Positions 1-10,386 of a stretch of DNA of 62,000 nucleotides are shown here, in pieces. The notes under the pieces were generated by a model, which saw only the letters and a list, made by a program, of their open reading frames with translations, had not been told where the DNA came from and made no database searches. The stretch comes from Adiantum capillus-veneris. Taxonomy: Eukaryota > Streptophyta > Polypodiopsida > Polypodiales > Pteridaceae. Numbering within the stretch: the first letter of the stretch is position 1; each line of letters starts with the position of its first letter. The translations under genes and the position numbers were made by a program. The stretch covers positions 72,955,912 through 73,017,911 of the forward strand of contig CM043963.1 of the NCBI GenBank assembly GCA_014529385.2, in the 5' to 3' direction.

Positions 1-94
1 TATGAAGCAACATACACATGATGCATCTTCACAAGCCGCTTGCCATATTTCATGATTCTTAAAGACAACATAACTTTAAATTTTATAACAACAT

Positions 95-488
95 CTATAC
101 TTCATGCATTGAAACTAATGACAACACTAGCTTAAAGAGTAGGCAACCATTCAACGAAATTGATGACACCTCCAACCCAGTAGTAGGGTTGATTCCAAGA
201 CCACCACTAAACAAACCCAACAAAACAAGGCATATTTCAATGCAACTAACGACACCTCCAACCCAATAGTAGGGTTGATGCCAATAGCAACACCGAACTA
301 AACCTAAAAAATAGGGCATTGTTTGATGAAATTGATGACACCTCCGGCCCAATGGTAGAGCTGATACCGAAAGAAACACCAAACTAGCCTAGAAGCAAGG
401 GAATCGTTCGATGAATCCAACGACACCTCCAGTCCAATAGTAGGATTGATGCTGAAAGAAACATTGAACTAGCCTATCAGCATGTATA
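95..488. repeat. ~86-bp tandem array, left part
   Basis: Four diverged copies of a unit sharing the core GACACCTCCAACCCAATAG begin near 165, 251, 337 and 422, a spacing of 85-86 bp. Each core contains a short dyad, for example AACCC-N7-GGGTT, partly kept where the bases change (AGTCC with GGATT in the fourth copy). Related cores continue after copia-1 at about 5779, 5870 and 5954, so the array was one block before that insertion. The minus strand is open across several units, but this looks like a consequence of the repeat and no protein family is recognised. I call it a satellite-like array of unknown function. Confidence 0.7.
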
Positions 489-493
489 TCACT

Positions 494-815
494 TGTTGAG
501 ATGTCGAGCTCTACACCTTGAGCTGGAATCCACTACGGGTCTTGGCCGCTTACGGCATTTACTCACTGGCGCGTTAGGTGACTGACACGGAGGATCTCTG
601 CCAGTGATTCTACAGCTGGACTACACTTATAGTGCCAGCCTAGTACGCTTCTAGCGAGTTCACACTTAGTGACCGCATGTACATATGTGCTACTTTTCAG
701 CTTTAGCACTTAGTCATTTTGTACTCTCTTTTCTGTGAAGAAGAAGAAGAAGCTTTCCATCTTTGTGTGCTTTGTGCTTGTCTTCTGTAGCTCTCTTGCA
801 TCCTCATTCTTTACA
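494..815 (+). repeat. copia-1 5' LTR
   Basis: The 322-bp LTR starts TGTTGAGATGTCG and ends with CA directly before the primer site. It matches 5415-5736 with four substitutions seen by eye (A/C, T/C, T/C, C/G). It should hold the promoter and polyadenylation signals; I see no strong TATA box. Confidence 0.95.
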
Positions 816-828
816 TGGTATCAGAGCC
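816..828 (+). other. copia-1 primer binding site
   Basis: TGGTATCAGAGCC directly follows the LTR. It is the usual plant copia site complementary to the 3' end of initiator methionine tRNA, where minus-strand DNA synthesis starts. Confidence 0.9.
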
Positions 829-1092
829 TGGTGCAGGCAAGAGAGGCTAAGAGAGCAAGAGCATCACAATCCCTTCGTTCGCAATCCACGACCAGATGCT
901 TTTTCACACAAGTTTCTGAACAGGTCTCCAAAGTGCAGTATACAGAGATTTACTGTACAAGTACAGTGGTTGTATGTATGCTTGATTGTGGATACTCGTT
1001 GAGTGTAGAAAGCGTTACAGGAACCACGATAGCAGGCTCAGCAGATTTGCAGGTTTTTGCAGATTGCAGCTATTTTGTCTTAGTGCTTCAAG

Positions 1093-4000
1093 ATGTCTGA
1101 CGGTTTCAGTCAGATTGTTACTGAGAAGCTTGAGAAAAATAACTACCCTGCATGGAAGTTCAGAATAACAAATTTCCTAAAAGGAAAAGGTTATTGGGAC
1201 TATGTAGAAGGAGACAATGAAAAGGAACCAGAGATTCCCGAGGCAAATGCTACAGTAGAACAAAGGAAAGCTTTGAGGGACTGGCAACAAGGCCAGAGCA
1301 AAGTGATGTATTGGCTTTCTATGAGCATCACAGATGGCATGATGGGCTATCTACAGGATGCTGAAACCCCCGCCATTGCATGGAGAAACTTAGGCAGAGT
1401 GTTCGAGGTGAACACCAAGGCTAGGAAGCTTCAACTAAAGTCGGAGCTAAATCAGGTTAAGAGGAACAACCTCTCAATCAATGATTATGCCTTGAAGATC
1501 AAGAGTATCATTGAGGCTCTTGGATCTATTAAAGTCTCAGTGGAAGACGATGACATTGTCCGTGCATGCTTGGATGGTCTAGGAGATGAGTATGTACATT
1601 TTAGGTCTTCCATGAATACAAGAGACGACATCCCCGTGTTCCAAGATTTGATTTCTATGCTTATTCTTGAGGAGAAGAACCTTGACACATCTTCTTCTCA
1701 TGGCAGAAATAATTCTGAACAGGCCTTCTATTCTAACTCCAACAGAGGTAGAGGTAGAGGTCGTGGTCGAGGCCCAAGGGGTTGCAGGGGCCAATTTCTG
1801 GAAGGTCAATCAAATCAAAACAATACAGGTGGCAGGGGAAACCAGTCTCAAGGCAGGGGGAGTCAAAGAGGTCGTGGTGCAGGATCAAGCAGGCAGCAAC
1901 ATACTCCAGATAGTAGAGAATGTTGGACTTGTGGTGAAAGAGGTCACATGTCACGTGACTGTCCAAAGGGAAAAGCAAGTAGAAAGAGAGAACAGGGCAA
2001 CTATGCATCTACTAGCAGAGATGCAGATGACAGCAAAAACGAGCGCATGTTTGTTATGCAGCATGTAATGAATACAATGACTGCAGAGAATTCCACCCAA
2101 GATGATGTTTGGTATGTGGATTCAGGTGCCTCTAATCACATGACGTCTCGTGGAGAGTGGTTTAGAGATATGCGCAAACCAGATGTGTCAGGCTATGTGC
2201 AGACAGGAGATGACACAGCTCACCCCATTGCTCATGTAGGGGACATACCTCTAAATACGAAGAGTGGGAAATCAAAGTACTTAGCAGATGTACTTCATGT
2301 CCCAAACATTACAAAGAATCTTGTTTCTGTTGGACAAATGGTTGAGCAGGGTTTGCAGGTTCGCTTCAATCCAAATGGCTGTTATGTAGAAGATTTCCAG
2401 AATGGCTGTAAGCTGATCACAGAGGGAAAATGTGTGGGCAGAATGTTTACGCTGAATGTAGACATGCCTGAGGTAAAAGCTGCATTATTTGCACAGGGCA
2501 CAGGTGTTGTGGCTGATGTTGACATTTGGCACAAACGCATTGGCCATGCCAATGAGCAGAGATTGCGCAGCATGCAATCAAAACAGATTGTAAAAGGTTT
2601 GCCCAGATTCAAGGTGGATGGTATGCATAAAGTGTGTGCAGCATGCCAGTTTGGAAAACAGTCAAAGGGCTCATTTCCACATGAGCGCAATGTATGTAAA
2701 AAGCCACTTGAGGTGGTGCACACAGATGTTTGTGGTCCAACCGATACTGCAAGTATACATGGTTGCAGGTATTATGTCTCTTTCATTGATGACCATACAA
2801 GGAAAGTATGGGTCTACTTCATGCGTAACAAAAGTGAAGTGTTTGGTCACTTTCAAGACTTCAAAGTCATGCTTGAGAAGGAGACAGATATGCAAATCAA
2901 GACATTGAGGTCAGATGGAGGGGGAGAGTACTTCTCCAATGATTTTTCAGATTTTCTGCGAATGCATGGTATACACAGGCAGTTTACATGCAGATATACT
3001 CCACAGCAGAATGGGGTCGCAGAAAGGAAAAACAGGCACATTGCAGAGGTTGCACGTGCATTGATGAATGAGAAGAACATGCTTCATCATTTCTGGGCTG
3101 AAGCTGTAAATACAGCTGTGTACATTATGAACAGGACACCTACAGCTGCGGTGCATGATGTAACACCTGAGGAAAAGTTTACAGGTACAAAGCCTGATTT
3201 GGCACACTTGAAAGTGTTTGGCTGCATAGCTTACGTGCATGTACCAGATGAGTTGCGTAGGAAATTGGATCCTAAAGCAGAGAAATGTATTCTTGTGGGA
3301 TATTCCCTTGAACAAAAGGGGTATAGGTGCTACAATCCTACTACACGAGAATTACGAGTGAGCAGAGATGTAGTCTTTGATGAGATGAGCAGCTGGTACA
3401 GCAATACACATGGCACTATTGGGGCTGATGTAAAAGATGATGTGGTTGTACAAAATGTGAGGCCACAGTCACAGGTTTTGAGTGGACCACAAGAGTCCTC
3501 TTCTCGTGGCTCTGTTGAGAAACCATGGAATGGTAGACTACGTACGCAGGTTACTCCACCAACAGGTACAGGGAATGTATCACGAAAAGGAAAGGAAAAG
3601 GTTGATGAACCTCCCTTTATGGTTGATGCATCATCAGGTTTTTCACATGTAGACATGGATTCAGATGGTTCTGAACAAAGTCTTGATGAGGAATTTGGAA
3701 TTCCGGCTGTCAGGACACCTGGTGTAAGGAAAGTACAAGAAGATGCTAGAGGGCAAAGGAGTGACCTAGGACCGTGCAGATCTAATAGAGTCAGAAATCC
3801 AGTTCAGAAATTGACTTATGATGGGTATCTAGCGCATCACCAAGCCTACATGGCTAAGGTGATACAGGATGTGGAGCCCACATGTTTTGAGGATGCAGTT
3901 GGAAATGTGCATTGGGATGATGCAATGAATGAAGAGATGGCTGCATTGAAAGCAAATGACACATGGGATTTGGTGCCATTGCCAAGTGGCAAGAAAGCTA

Positions 4001-5442
4001 TTGGTTGTAAATGGGTGTACAAAACCAAGCATAAGGCTGATGGTAACATTGAGCGTCACAAGGCAAGGCTGGACGCAAAGGGTTATACACAGACGTATGG
4101 CATAGACTATGAGGAGACCTTTGCTACAGCGGCAAAGATGACGACAGTGAGAGCTGTCATAGCAGTGGCTGCATCTAGAGGATGGATTATGCATCAAATG
4201 GATGTAAAGAATGCCTTCTTGAATGGTGAGTTGCAAGAGGAAGTGTATATGGATCAGCCACCTGGTTATGTCGATCCACGTTACCCAGATTATGTATGCA
4301 GACTTCTCAAAGCTTTGTATGGTTTGAAGTAGGGCTCTAGAGCATGGTATGACAGGATTGCCAAGTATCTTGTCAGTATTGGTTTCAGGAGAGCTCATGT
4401 TGATCATTCACTCTATGTACGTGAGAGTGATGTGGGGATTGTGGTCATTACCATATATGTAGATGACCTTATTATTGTTGGTGACAATGCTATGGAGATT
4501 GACCATGTGAAGGGTCTTCTCAAACAGGAGTTTGAAATGAAAGATTTAGGCGAGTTGCGCTACTTTCTTGGCATTGAGGTGATCAGGACTCCAGAGGGTG
4601 TATGGCTATCACAGAGACAGTATGCTTTGGACATGTTGTCAAAGTATTGTATGGCTGATTGTAAGTCAATTTCTATTCCCTTGGATGTGAATGCAAAGCT
4701 GAGTGCAGAGAAGGGTGATGTTGTTGAGGATGTCAACATGTACAGGAAGATTGTGGGTAGTCTAATCTACTTGACTATCACGAGGCCAGACTTGAGCTAC
4801 ACAGTAGGCTTGGAGAGTCAGTTCATGCAACTTCCGAGGAAGCCACATTTAAATGGAGTACGACGCACACTTAGGTATGTGCAAGGTACTCTTGACTACG
4901 CATTGTTCTATGTAGCAGATGCACCATTAGCATTGTATGGGTATATAGATGCAGATTGGGCAGGTAGCATTGTTGATAGGAGATCTACAAGTGGCTTCAT
5001 GTTCTCTTTTGGGAGTGCTGCTGTTACTTGGAGCAGCAAAAAGCAGCCTACGGTTGCTTTATCGAGCACAGAGGCCGAGTACAGAGGTGCAGCAGTTGCG
5101 GCGTGCGAGGTAGCTTGGCTACACACGTTACTTGAGGACTTGGGAGTGCAGGTGGACCAGCAGATTTTCATCCATTGTGACAACCTCAGCAGCATGCAGT
5201 TGGCTAGGAACCCAGTGTTCCATGCCAAGACCAAACACATAGAGGTCCATTACCACTACGTTCGAGAGCGAGTGTTGGCGGGCGACATCGACTTGGTCTA
5301 CGTCAGCACAGAGGAGCAGATAGCGGATATCTTTACCAAGGCCCTCGGAGCTGAGAAGCTTCGACGTTTCCGGACTATGCGTGGACTCTGCGACATGCAG
5401 AGCTCAAGGGGGAGTGTTGAGATGTCGAGCTCTACACCTTGA
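1093..5442 (+). pseudogene. copia-1 gag-pol polyprotein with one in-frame stop
   Basis: A single frame of 1449 codons runs from ATG 1093 to TGA 5440-5442, ending 28 bp inside the 3' LTR. Order: gag (residues 1-200, UBN2-like), a basic Arg/Gly stretch, CCHC zinc knuckle from C277, aspartic protease with D343-S-G, integrase with D545, D608, E644 (DD35E), RT with YVDD at about 1122-1125, and RNase H with DADWAG and STEAEY motifs. The only lesion is TAG at 4330-4332 (position 1080), inside RT between conserved YGLK and SRAWYD where copia proteins have Gln, so a CAG to TAG change is likely. [10 protein letters not shown] stretch has Asp where Val is usual. All other catalytic motifs look intact. 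One nonsense codon separates it from an intact coding sequence. Confidence 0.95.
5405..5414 (+). other. copia-1 polypurine tract
   Basis: AAGGGGGAG immediately precedes the 3' LTR and is the expected plus-strand primer. It lies inside the end of the gag-pol frame. Confidence 0.85.
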
Positions 5443-5736
5443 GCTGGCATCCACTACGGGTCTTGGCCGCTTACGGCATTTACTCACTGGCGCGTTAGGT
5501 GACCGACACGGAGGATCTCTGCCAGTGATTCTACAGCTGGACTACACTTATAGTGCCAGCCTAGTACGCTTCTAGCGAGTTCACACTTAGTGACCGCATG
5601 TACATATGTGCTACTTTTCAGCTTTAGCACTTAGTCATTTTGTACTCTCTTTTCTGTGAAGAAGAAGAAGAAGCTTTCCATCTCTGTGTGCTTTGTGCTT
5701 GTCTTGTGTAGCTCTCTTGCATCCTCATTCTTTACA
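5415..5736 (+). repeat. copia-1 3' LTR
   Basis: The 322-bp partner of 494-815 is followed by the TCACT target duplication. The last 28 bases of the gag-pol frame lie in it. Confidence 0.95.
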
Positions 5737-5741
5737 TCACT

Positions 5742-6000
5742 CATAAAACATAGAAAGCAGTCTATTAGCTTGTACAACGACAGTCTCAATCCAATAATAA
5801 AAACTGATTCTGATAACAAAGCTAATAGAACCAGCTATAAATTGAACGTAACCAACCATGTTTAGCAACGACACTTCCGGTCCAAAATAGAACCGATGCC
5901 AAAGTGAATACAATTGACACATTAAAACAATACCTGCTGGTCTAGCTTTTCACAACTACATTTCCGATCCAGTATTAGGACCTATGCCGGTGTGAAAAGC
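5742..6000. repeat. ~86-bp tandem array, right part
   Basis: Degenerate units resume after copia-1, with cores near 5779 (GACAGTCTCAATCCAATAAT), 5870 (GACACTTCCGGTCC) and 5954. They are more diverged than those at 165-422, but the dyad persists, for example CGGTCC-N6-GAACCG at 5878-5895. Confidence 0.6.
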
Positions 6001-6093
6001 AAGATCAACATACTTTTAAAACTACAAAAAACAATTGTTAAAAAAAAGTTTACCAACTTTAAAAAAAGTAGTTAAATAGCTTATGAAATTAAG

Positions 6094-6370
6094 CTAAAAT
6101 TGATACCGTAATTTTTTGTCTTCCTTGTGAGGGCTCTGAAAATTTTGACAATCCTTTGGTTGGATACCTAGGCAAGTCAAAGATGGAGAGCATGAGAATT
6201 GTGAAGAAAATGGGCCCCTAGGGGCCCTATTTATAGATACCCTAGGGACCAGTCCGGCTACAAAGCGGGCCCTCCGGGGCCGCATCCCTTCAGGCTTCCC
6301 TTGTAGCCCGCGGGATACATACCTATACTGGCGGGAAAATATCACCAGACTCCCCAATCCCCTTCAAGTC
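6094..6370 (-). promoter_or_regulatory. Minus-strand TATA-like region with a perfect 16-bp palindrome
   Basis: GGGCCCCTAGGGGCCC at 6212-6227 is a perfect palindrome. Just upstream of it on the minus strand is CTATAAATAGGG, a good plant TATA box, in a GC-rich stretch (6240-6330) unlike its AT-rich surroundings. It could be the promoter of a gene or of an LTR remnant pointing left, but no matching coding region is seen downstream on the minus strand. The promoter role is inferred from sequence only. Confidence 0.35.
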
Positions 6371-6399
6371 ACCATGCCATTTTCTCTGAATGTGAAGAC

Positions 6400-7520
6400 T
6401 TGTGAATTGAGAATTTTGTTAATTAACAATGTGATCACAAAAGAAAATCATTATCACGTGAATTTGAAATCCCTAATTTTGAAGGAGTCGATCACTTTGA
6501 CCCGGCTAGGAAAAGGCAAAAGCATGTACTCCCAGCTTCTCATTTTGCTCCGAACCTTTTCTAAGACCCACTAGAATCTTTGTCTATATGTTATGCCCAC
6601 CCTCAAGGGGGCTCGTAGATTATGGAAATATTACCTTTCGAGACAATATCTCCTATCAAAAAGTCTAATTGAATGAGTCATTCTCAGACAGAGAGATCAG
6701 CCTTAATTTTTCAATATTGCACTTTTGACCCGAGGTGATGGAGAAATTTTGCACAATCTCAAAGATTTTCAGAAAACCTAGGGGCAAGATTTTAAGAAGA
6801 GGAGTGATTCATCTGCAAATAACTTTGCTAGGAGCTGGTTGTTGCCGAGCAAGACCAACCCTTGGATATCCTCTCTTGTAGCACAATCTTCTAGCATAGT
6901 AACTAGAGGGTGTGAGCCAATGGCAAACAATAAGGGGGCAAGATGGCATACCTATTTGATTGATCTTTTGACTTTGAAAGATCCTACAATCCTATTATTG
7001 AATAGAAGCTCAGAGTAATTATCAGCTCCCAGAGTGTGGACCAATCTACATAGCTGAGACTGAAAGGCCAATGATTTCATGACATGTTCTATGAAAGACC
7101 ACCTAATCCTATCATAGGCCTTTACGTTGTCTAGATCAAGCTACAATAGAATGCATTCCTGCTTTGTGAGGGAAGCATACTCAATGCCAACCATTGTTGC
7201 CGAAATATTGTCATAGATTGACCTTCCTTTTATAAAATCCATGCGGATGGGGGGAGATGGATTTATCAAGCAGTGGGGAGATCCTAAGGGCGACAACTTT
7301 AATAACGATTTTATATGCCACAAACATCATAGGTATGGGGCACCAGTGCTTTAGTTGAGAACGACATATTATCTTTGAGATAGGTTTTATAAGCACTCTC
7401 TTTACATTAGAGTCCAATTTCCCTTTGAGCAAGCCTTGCTTAGCCATACTCATGATAGGGAACTTAAGATCATCCCAAAATTCTCTAAAGAACTTAGTAG
7501 TTAGTCCGTCCTAACTGGGA
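6400..7520 (-). pseudogene. LINE ORF2 reverse transcriptase, decayed 3' piece
   Basis: Minus-strand translation gives non-LTR RT landmarks in order: an end of the DGLTTKFF block next to 7510-7470, KPISKII and YKI (about 7400-7330), GFYKRK and DFIKGRSIYDNI (about 7250-7210), a DLDN.KAYDRIRW block (about 7150-7095), the PLAPLLFAI block (about 6950-6900) and FADESLLF at about 6820-6795. The last is the usual F/YADD catalytic motif with the second Asp changed to Glu. Several frameshifts and stops are present. The 5' continuation of this LINE is at 9378-9605 and beyond 15046, separated by two copia insertions. No endonuclease domain was found. Confidence 0.8.
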
Positions 7521-7568
7521 TGTTGGAATTAGGGTTTCAAAAAACACACACATCTTGGAGAAGACTCA
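7521..7568 (-). repeat. copia-2 truncated 3' LTR
   Basis: TGTTGGAATTAGGGTTTC and the bases to about 7562 align with the start (plus-strand sense) of the LTR at 9151. Protease-coding sequence then begins. This is the junction of the internal deletion. Confidence 0.8.
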
Positions 7569-8821
7569 AAGTGCATCAACAAGTGTGAAAGAACTGCCAT
7601 TTGCAGCAATAAGCACAATCTTTCCAACTCCCTGAACCGGATAAGAGGCATTGTTGGCACAAGTGACTGAATTCCCATGAGGGATAGAATTGAGAGAGGT
7701 GAAAAATTCATGATGTGAGGTAATGTGCTTTGTAGCACCACTGTCAAAATACCACACATGTGAATCTACAGCAACTGGCATGCATGCATCATGGACAGTA
7801 GGATTGTAAGTACACTCTGCACTAAAAGCCCATTCTGCATCAACATCAGCATCACAACCTCCTTTCACAGAATACTCAACAATAGCTGCATTTGTAGCGG
7901 AACCGGCATTTGCAGTGGAACCACCCTCTTTCTTCTTAGCCTCTTTGTTCTTCAACTTAGGACACTGCTTGATCAAGTGATCATTATCTTTACAACAATG
8001 ACAACACATCTTCTTTTTTCCCTTATCACCAAAATTTCCAAACGAATTTTTTCGAATAGAAGCATTAGTAACAGGTGATTTTCCACTCACAGAAGTACCA
8101 TAACAACTGGTTGCATTGCTGTTACCACCCTTTCTTTGAGCATCAATAAAAGCGTGCTCAACTGCACGATGTCTAGTCCTATTTTTTATGGAAAGCGACT
8201 CTTGCAATAGCAATGTGCATAATGCATGAAACTTGACAACTTCAGGATTTCCTTGCCTGTCATAAGCATCCAAGTACTAGCAAAAGTCTGGTAAGAATGT
8301 GGTAAGGCATCGAGAACAATATGCACAAGGGAACTGTCTAAAATGATAAGTTTCTCATTGATATCCTTGACACTAGCAAGGAAAGTTTCCATACCATCTT
8401 CCTTATGCATAATCTTTGACTCCATCTCTTTACGCAGCAATGAAATTTTTGCCTCATTGCCACTTGCATAAAGATCAGCCAAAATATCCCAAGCGTGTTT
8501 TGTAGATTTTGGTGAACTAATGTGAGGAGTAATGTTGCACTTCATAATAAATTCAATCAATGCATGAGCCTGCGCATCCTTTACATTTCAACGAGCTTGT
8601 TCTGCCGTAGGCAAAACAACTCTGACAGCAGCAAGACCTACAACATCCTCAACATTGCCTACATCCTGGGAACTAGGATGTACATCAATGCCCTACACAA
8701 TATTCCAGACACCCTTTGACACAAGAACATGTTGCATCATGTAAGCCCACATAGGGTAATTGTCCCCATCCAATCTGTCCTCAGCAGAAAACATCTTGAA
8801 AACATCTATGTTGTTAGCCAT
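7569..8821 (-). pseudogene. copia-2 gag-protease remnant
   Basis: From the ATG at 8821 the minus strand encodes MANNIDVFKMFSAED and a UBN2-type gag closely related to that of copia-4. A CCHC-type knuckle (CCHCCKDNDHLIKQC, about 8015-7970) and a protease start with FDSGATKHITSHHE (about 7750-7705) follow. Frame changes near 8270, 8560 and 8690 break the reading. The protein ends in the protease, where the deletion joins to LTR. Unlike copia-4, the protease motif DSG is intact. Confidence 0.85.
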
Positions 8822-9150
8822 GGTAAATGTTGCACCTGATGTGAAAACTCCTGGAAAAGAGGATAAACAAAGTGGAAACAACACGTGCTATATAGCACAA
8901 GCCGTAGAAGACTCTAAGGGACCTGTTATGCAAAAATGGCACTGACAAAAATTTTGCACAAAATGACAAAATAGCCTGTGCAGTACTACTTGTAGTGGAA
9001 ACGGAGGCCAAAATGAGTCCAATTAGATTAGAAATCTGAGTAGACTAAGCCCACTCACCAAAGCTCATTGAAATCGGAGAAAGTGAGCAGGCATGTGCTG
9101 GAGATGATGGCGACTAAGCCTAGGAGGACGCAACCTGCTCTGATACCAAT

Positions 9151-9377
9151 TGTTGGAATTAGGGTTCCAAGAAAACATACAGAGCTTTGAGAAGACGAAG
9201 GAAGCTCAAGGCACACAATAGAGAGTGTATTACTTAGTGTGCTATGGAAAGATTGATAGCCCTAGACTGATGGGTGTGTATACAATGCATGGGGGACAAA
9301 ACCTCCGAAAGAGGAAAAAAATGGTCCGATGGTCCTAGTATGTTCACACACATCACTACCACATGTATATGGTAACA
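9151..9377 (-). repeat. copia-2 5' LTR
   Basis: The 227-bp LTR is bounded in element orientation by TGTTACC and TTCCAACA. It has the same length and clear similarity along its whole extent to the copia-4 LTR at 57836-58062. The primer site lies at 9134-9150 on the minus strand. Confidence 0.88.
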
Positions 9378-9605
9378 CAAGAGACTTCTCCTTACCTAGA
9401 GCTTCCAACACAAGCAAGCATTTATCTTCCAAAAAGGCCTTCTCAAGAAGGTTGGATTCAGCATGAGATATCGTACTTTTGACACTAGCAAGTAGAGAGG
9501 CTTTGGCTTCATCCACTTCATGAGAGCGGGCCTCAGGTTGGCGAATAACGTGGATCAAATGCTCAAGAATCATCTTGGCCATTTCATCTTTGTCATCGTA
9601 GTGTT
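9378..9605 (-). pseudogene. LINE ORF2 middle piece, upstream of the RT core
   Basis: Minus-strand translation reads KHYDDKDEMAKMILEHLIHV through EKAFLEDKCLLVLEALGKEKS. In LINE ORF2 this block lies between the endonuclease and RT and leads into the P-G-x-DGL block. That block restarts at 7520 as DGLTTKFFREFWDDL once copia-2 and one 5-bp target copy are removed. It is bounded by copia-2 on one side and copia-3 on the other. Confidence 0.75.
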
Positions 9606-10313
9606 TGTTAAGTATGGAGCCTGATTTACCCATTGTAATTTTTTGTGGTAAAAATTCACATTTGTAAAGCCCCCATTATGAGGAGAAGCCATCGTACGTG
9701 AAGGAAAATCACTCGCCAAAGATAAAAAATTTCACGGTCAAAATTCTTATTCGCCGGAATATTATGGCCCGGACGGCGGCCGGAAAGTGGTCGAAAAACG
9801 ACCGATCAGTTGGTTGATTGGCCGGTGGCCAATAGTCAATGGTCGAAAGTCAATGGCCGGTGGCCGAGTTCAAAAACGCACTTGTCTTCTCAAGGGCGGC
9901 CACACATGGGCGGATTGGAGGGTCCGATTTGGAGTTATCTACACAAGGGCGGCTACACATGGCTGCCTCTCATGAGAGAGGGCAGCCCTTTTAGCCTATA
10001 AAAGGAGGCCATTTCTAGACACATTAAATAGTGTGAAGTTGATGCAACAAGGTGGGTGTGAGGTGGTGAGAGTGAAGCAAGGCGGGAGCTCTATTAAGGG
10101 TATAATCCCTTTTTAAACTACTTCTTGTTTTGAAGTACGAAAGCCATTGAGTGTTTGCTTTCCCGTGGACGTAGCCCACATTGGGTGAACCATGTATATC
10201 GTGTGTATTCTCTCTCTCTCTCTCTACTCTATAATCTCTTGTGTGTGAAATCTATCTCTCTCCATTAACTAATCTACTCAAATATCTATTTAGCTACGTC
10301 TTATTTCCTAACA
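9606..10313 (+). repeat. copia-3 5' LTR
   Basis: The 708-bp LTR is about 47 bp shorter than its partner at 14291. Most of the difference is a tandem expansion around a TCGCCGGAATATTATGGCC motif in the 3' copy. A CT tract lies at about 10207-10225. Confidence 0.92.
9993..10006 (+). promoter_or_regulatory. copia-3 LTR TATA box
   Basis: GCCTATAAAAGGAGG is a strong TATA box about 310 bp before the end of the LTR. The same motif occurs in the 3' LTR at about 14724-14737. Confidence 0.6.
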
Positions 10314-10315
10314 AG

Positions 10316-10327
10316 TGGTATCAGAGC
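10316..10327 (+). other. copia-3 primer binding site
   Basis: TGGTATCAGAGC starts two bases after the LTR and is complementary to initiator Met tRNA. Confidence 0.88.
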
Positions 10328-10386
10328 AAGGTTTGCTCGTAGCTAAATTATCTCAAGGAAAGGATTCCTTGAATTGAGTGGGAGTT

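Larger units (their letters stand above)
489..5741 (+). mobile_element. Ty1/copia LTR retrotransposon, nearly intact (copia-1)
   Basis: This is a complete 5.2-kb copia element. The 5-bp target duplication TCACT is at 489-493 and 5737-5741. Two 322-bp LTRs start TGTTGAG and end TTTACA and differ at only four positions by eye, so the insertion is recent. A TGGTATCAGAGC primer site follows the 5' LTR and a purine tract AAGGGGGAG precedes the 3' LTR. One gag-pol frame fills the interior and has a single stop codon. It split the ~86-bp tandem array found on both sides. Confidence 0.97.
7521..9377 (-). mobile_element. Ty1/copia element, internally deleted (copia-2)
   Basis: The element reads leftwards. 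Its complete 227-bp 5' LTR is 9151-9377, followed on the minus strand by an ATTGGTATCAGAGCAGG primer site. Gag and protease remain, and then at about 7562-7569 the sequence jumps into the first ~48 bp of LTR (7521-7568). Integrase, RT, RNase H and most of the 3' LTR are missing. The flanking 5-mers (TGGGA, CAAGA) match only weakly, so the target duplication has diverged or been lost. It sits in the LINE frame, whose coding resumes on both sides. LTR length and proteins match copia-4 at 57836. Confidence 0.85.

Noticed and set aside
3829-4407. 192-codon minus-strand frame in copia-1
   Set aside because: It is antisense to the RT coding region, has no family resemblance, and RT motifs are clear on the plus strand.
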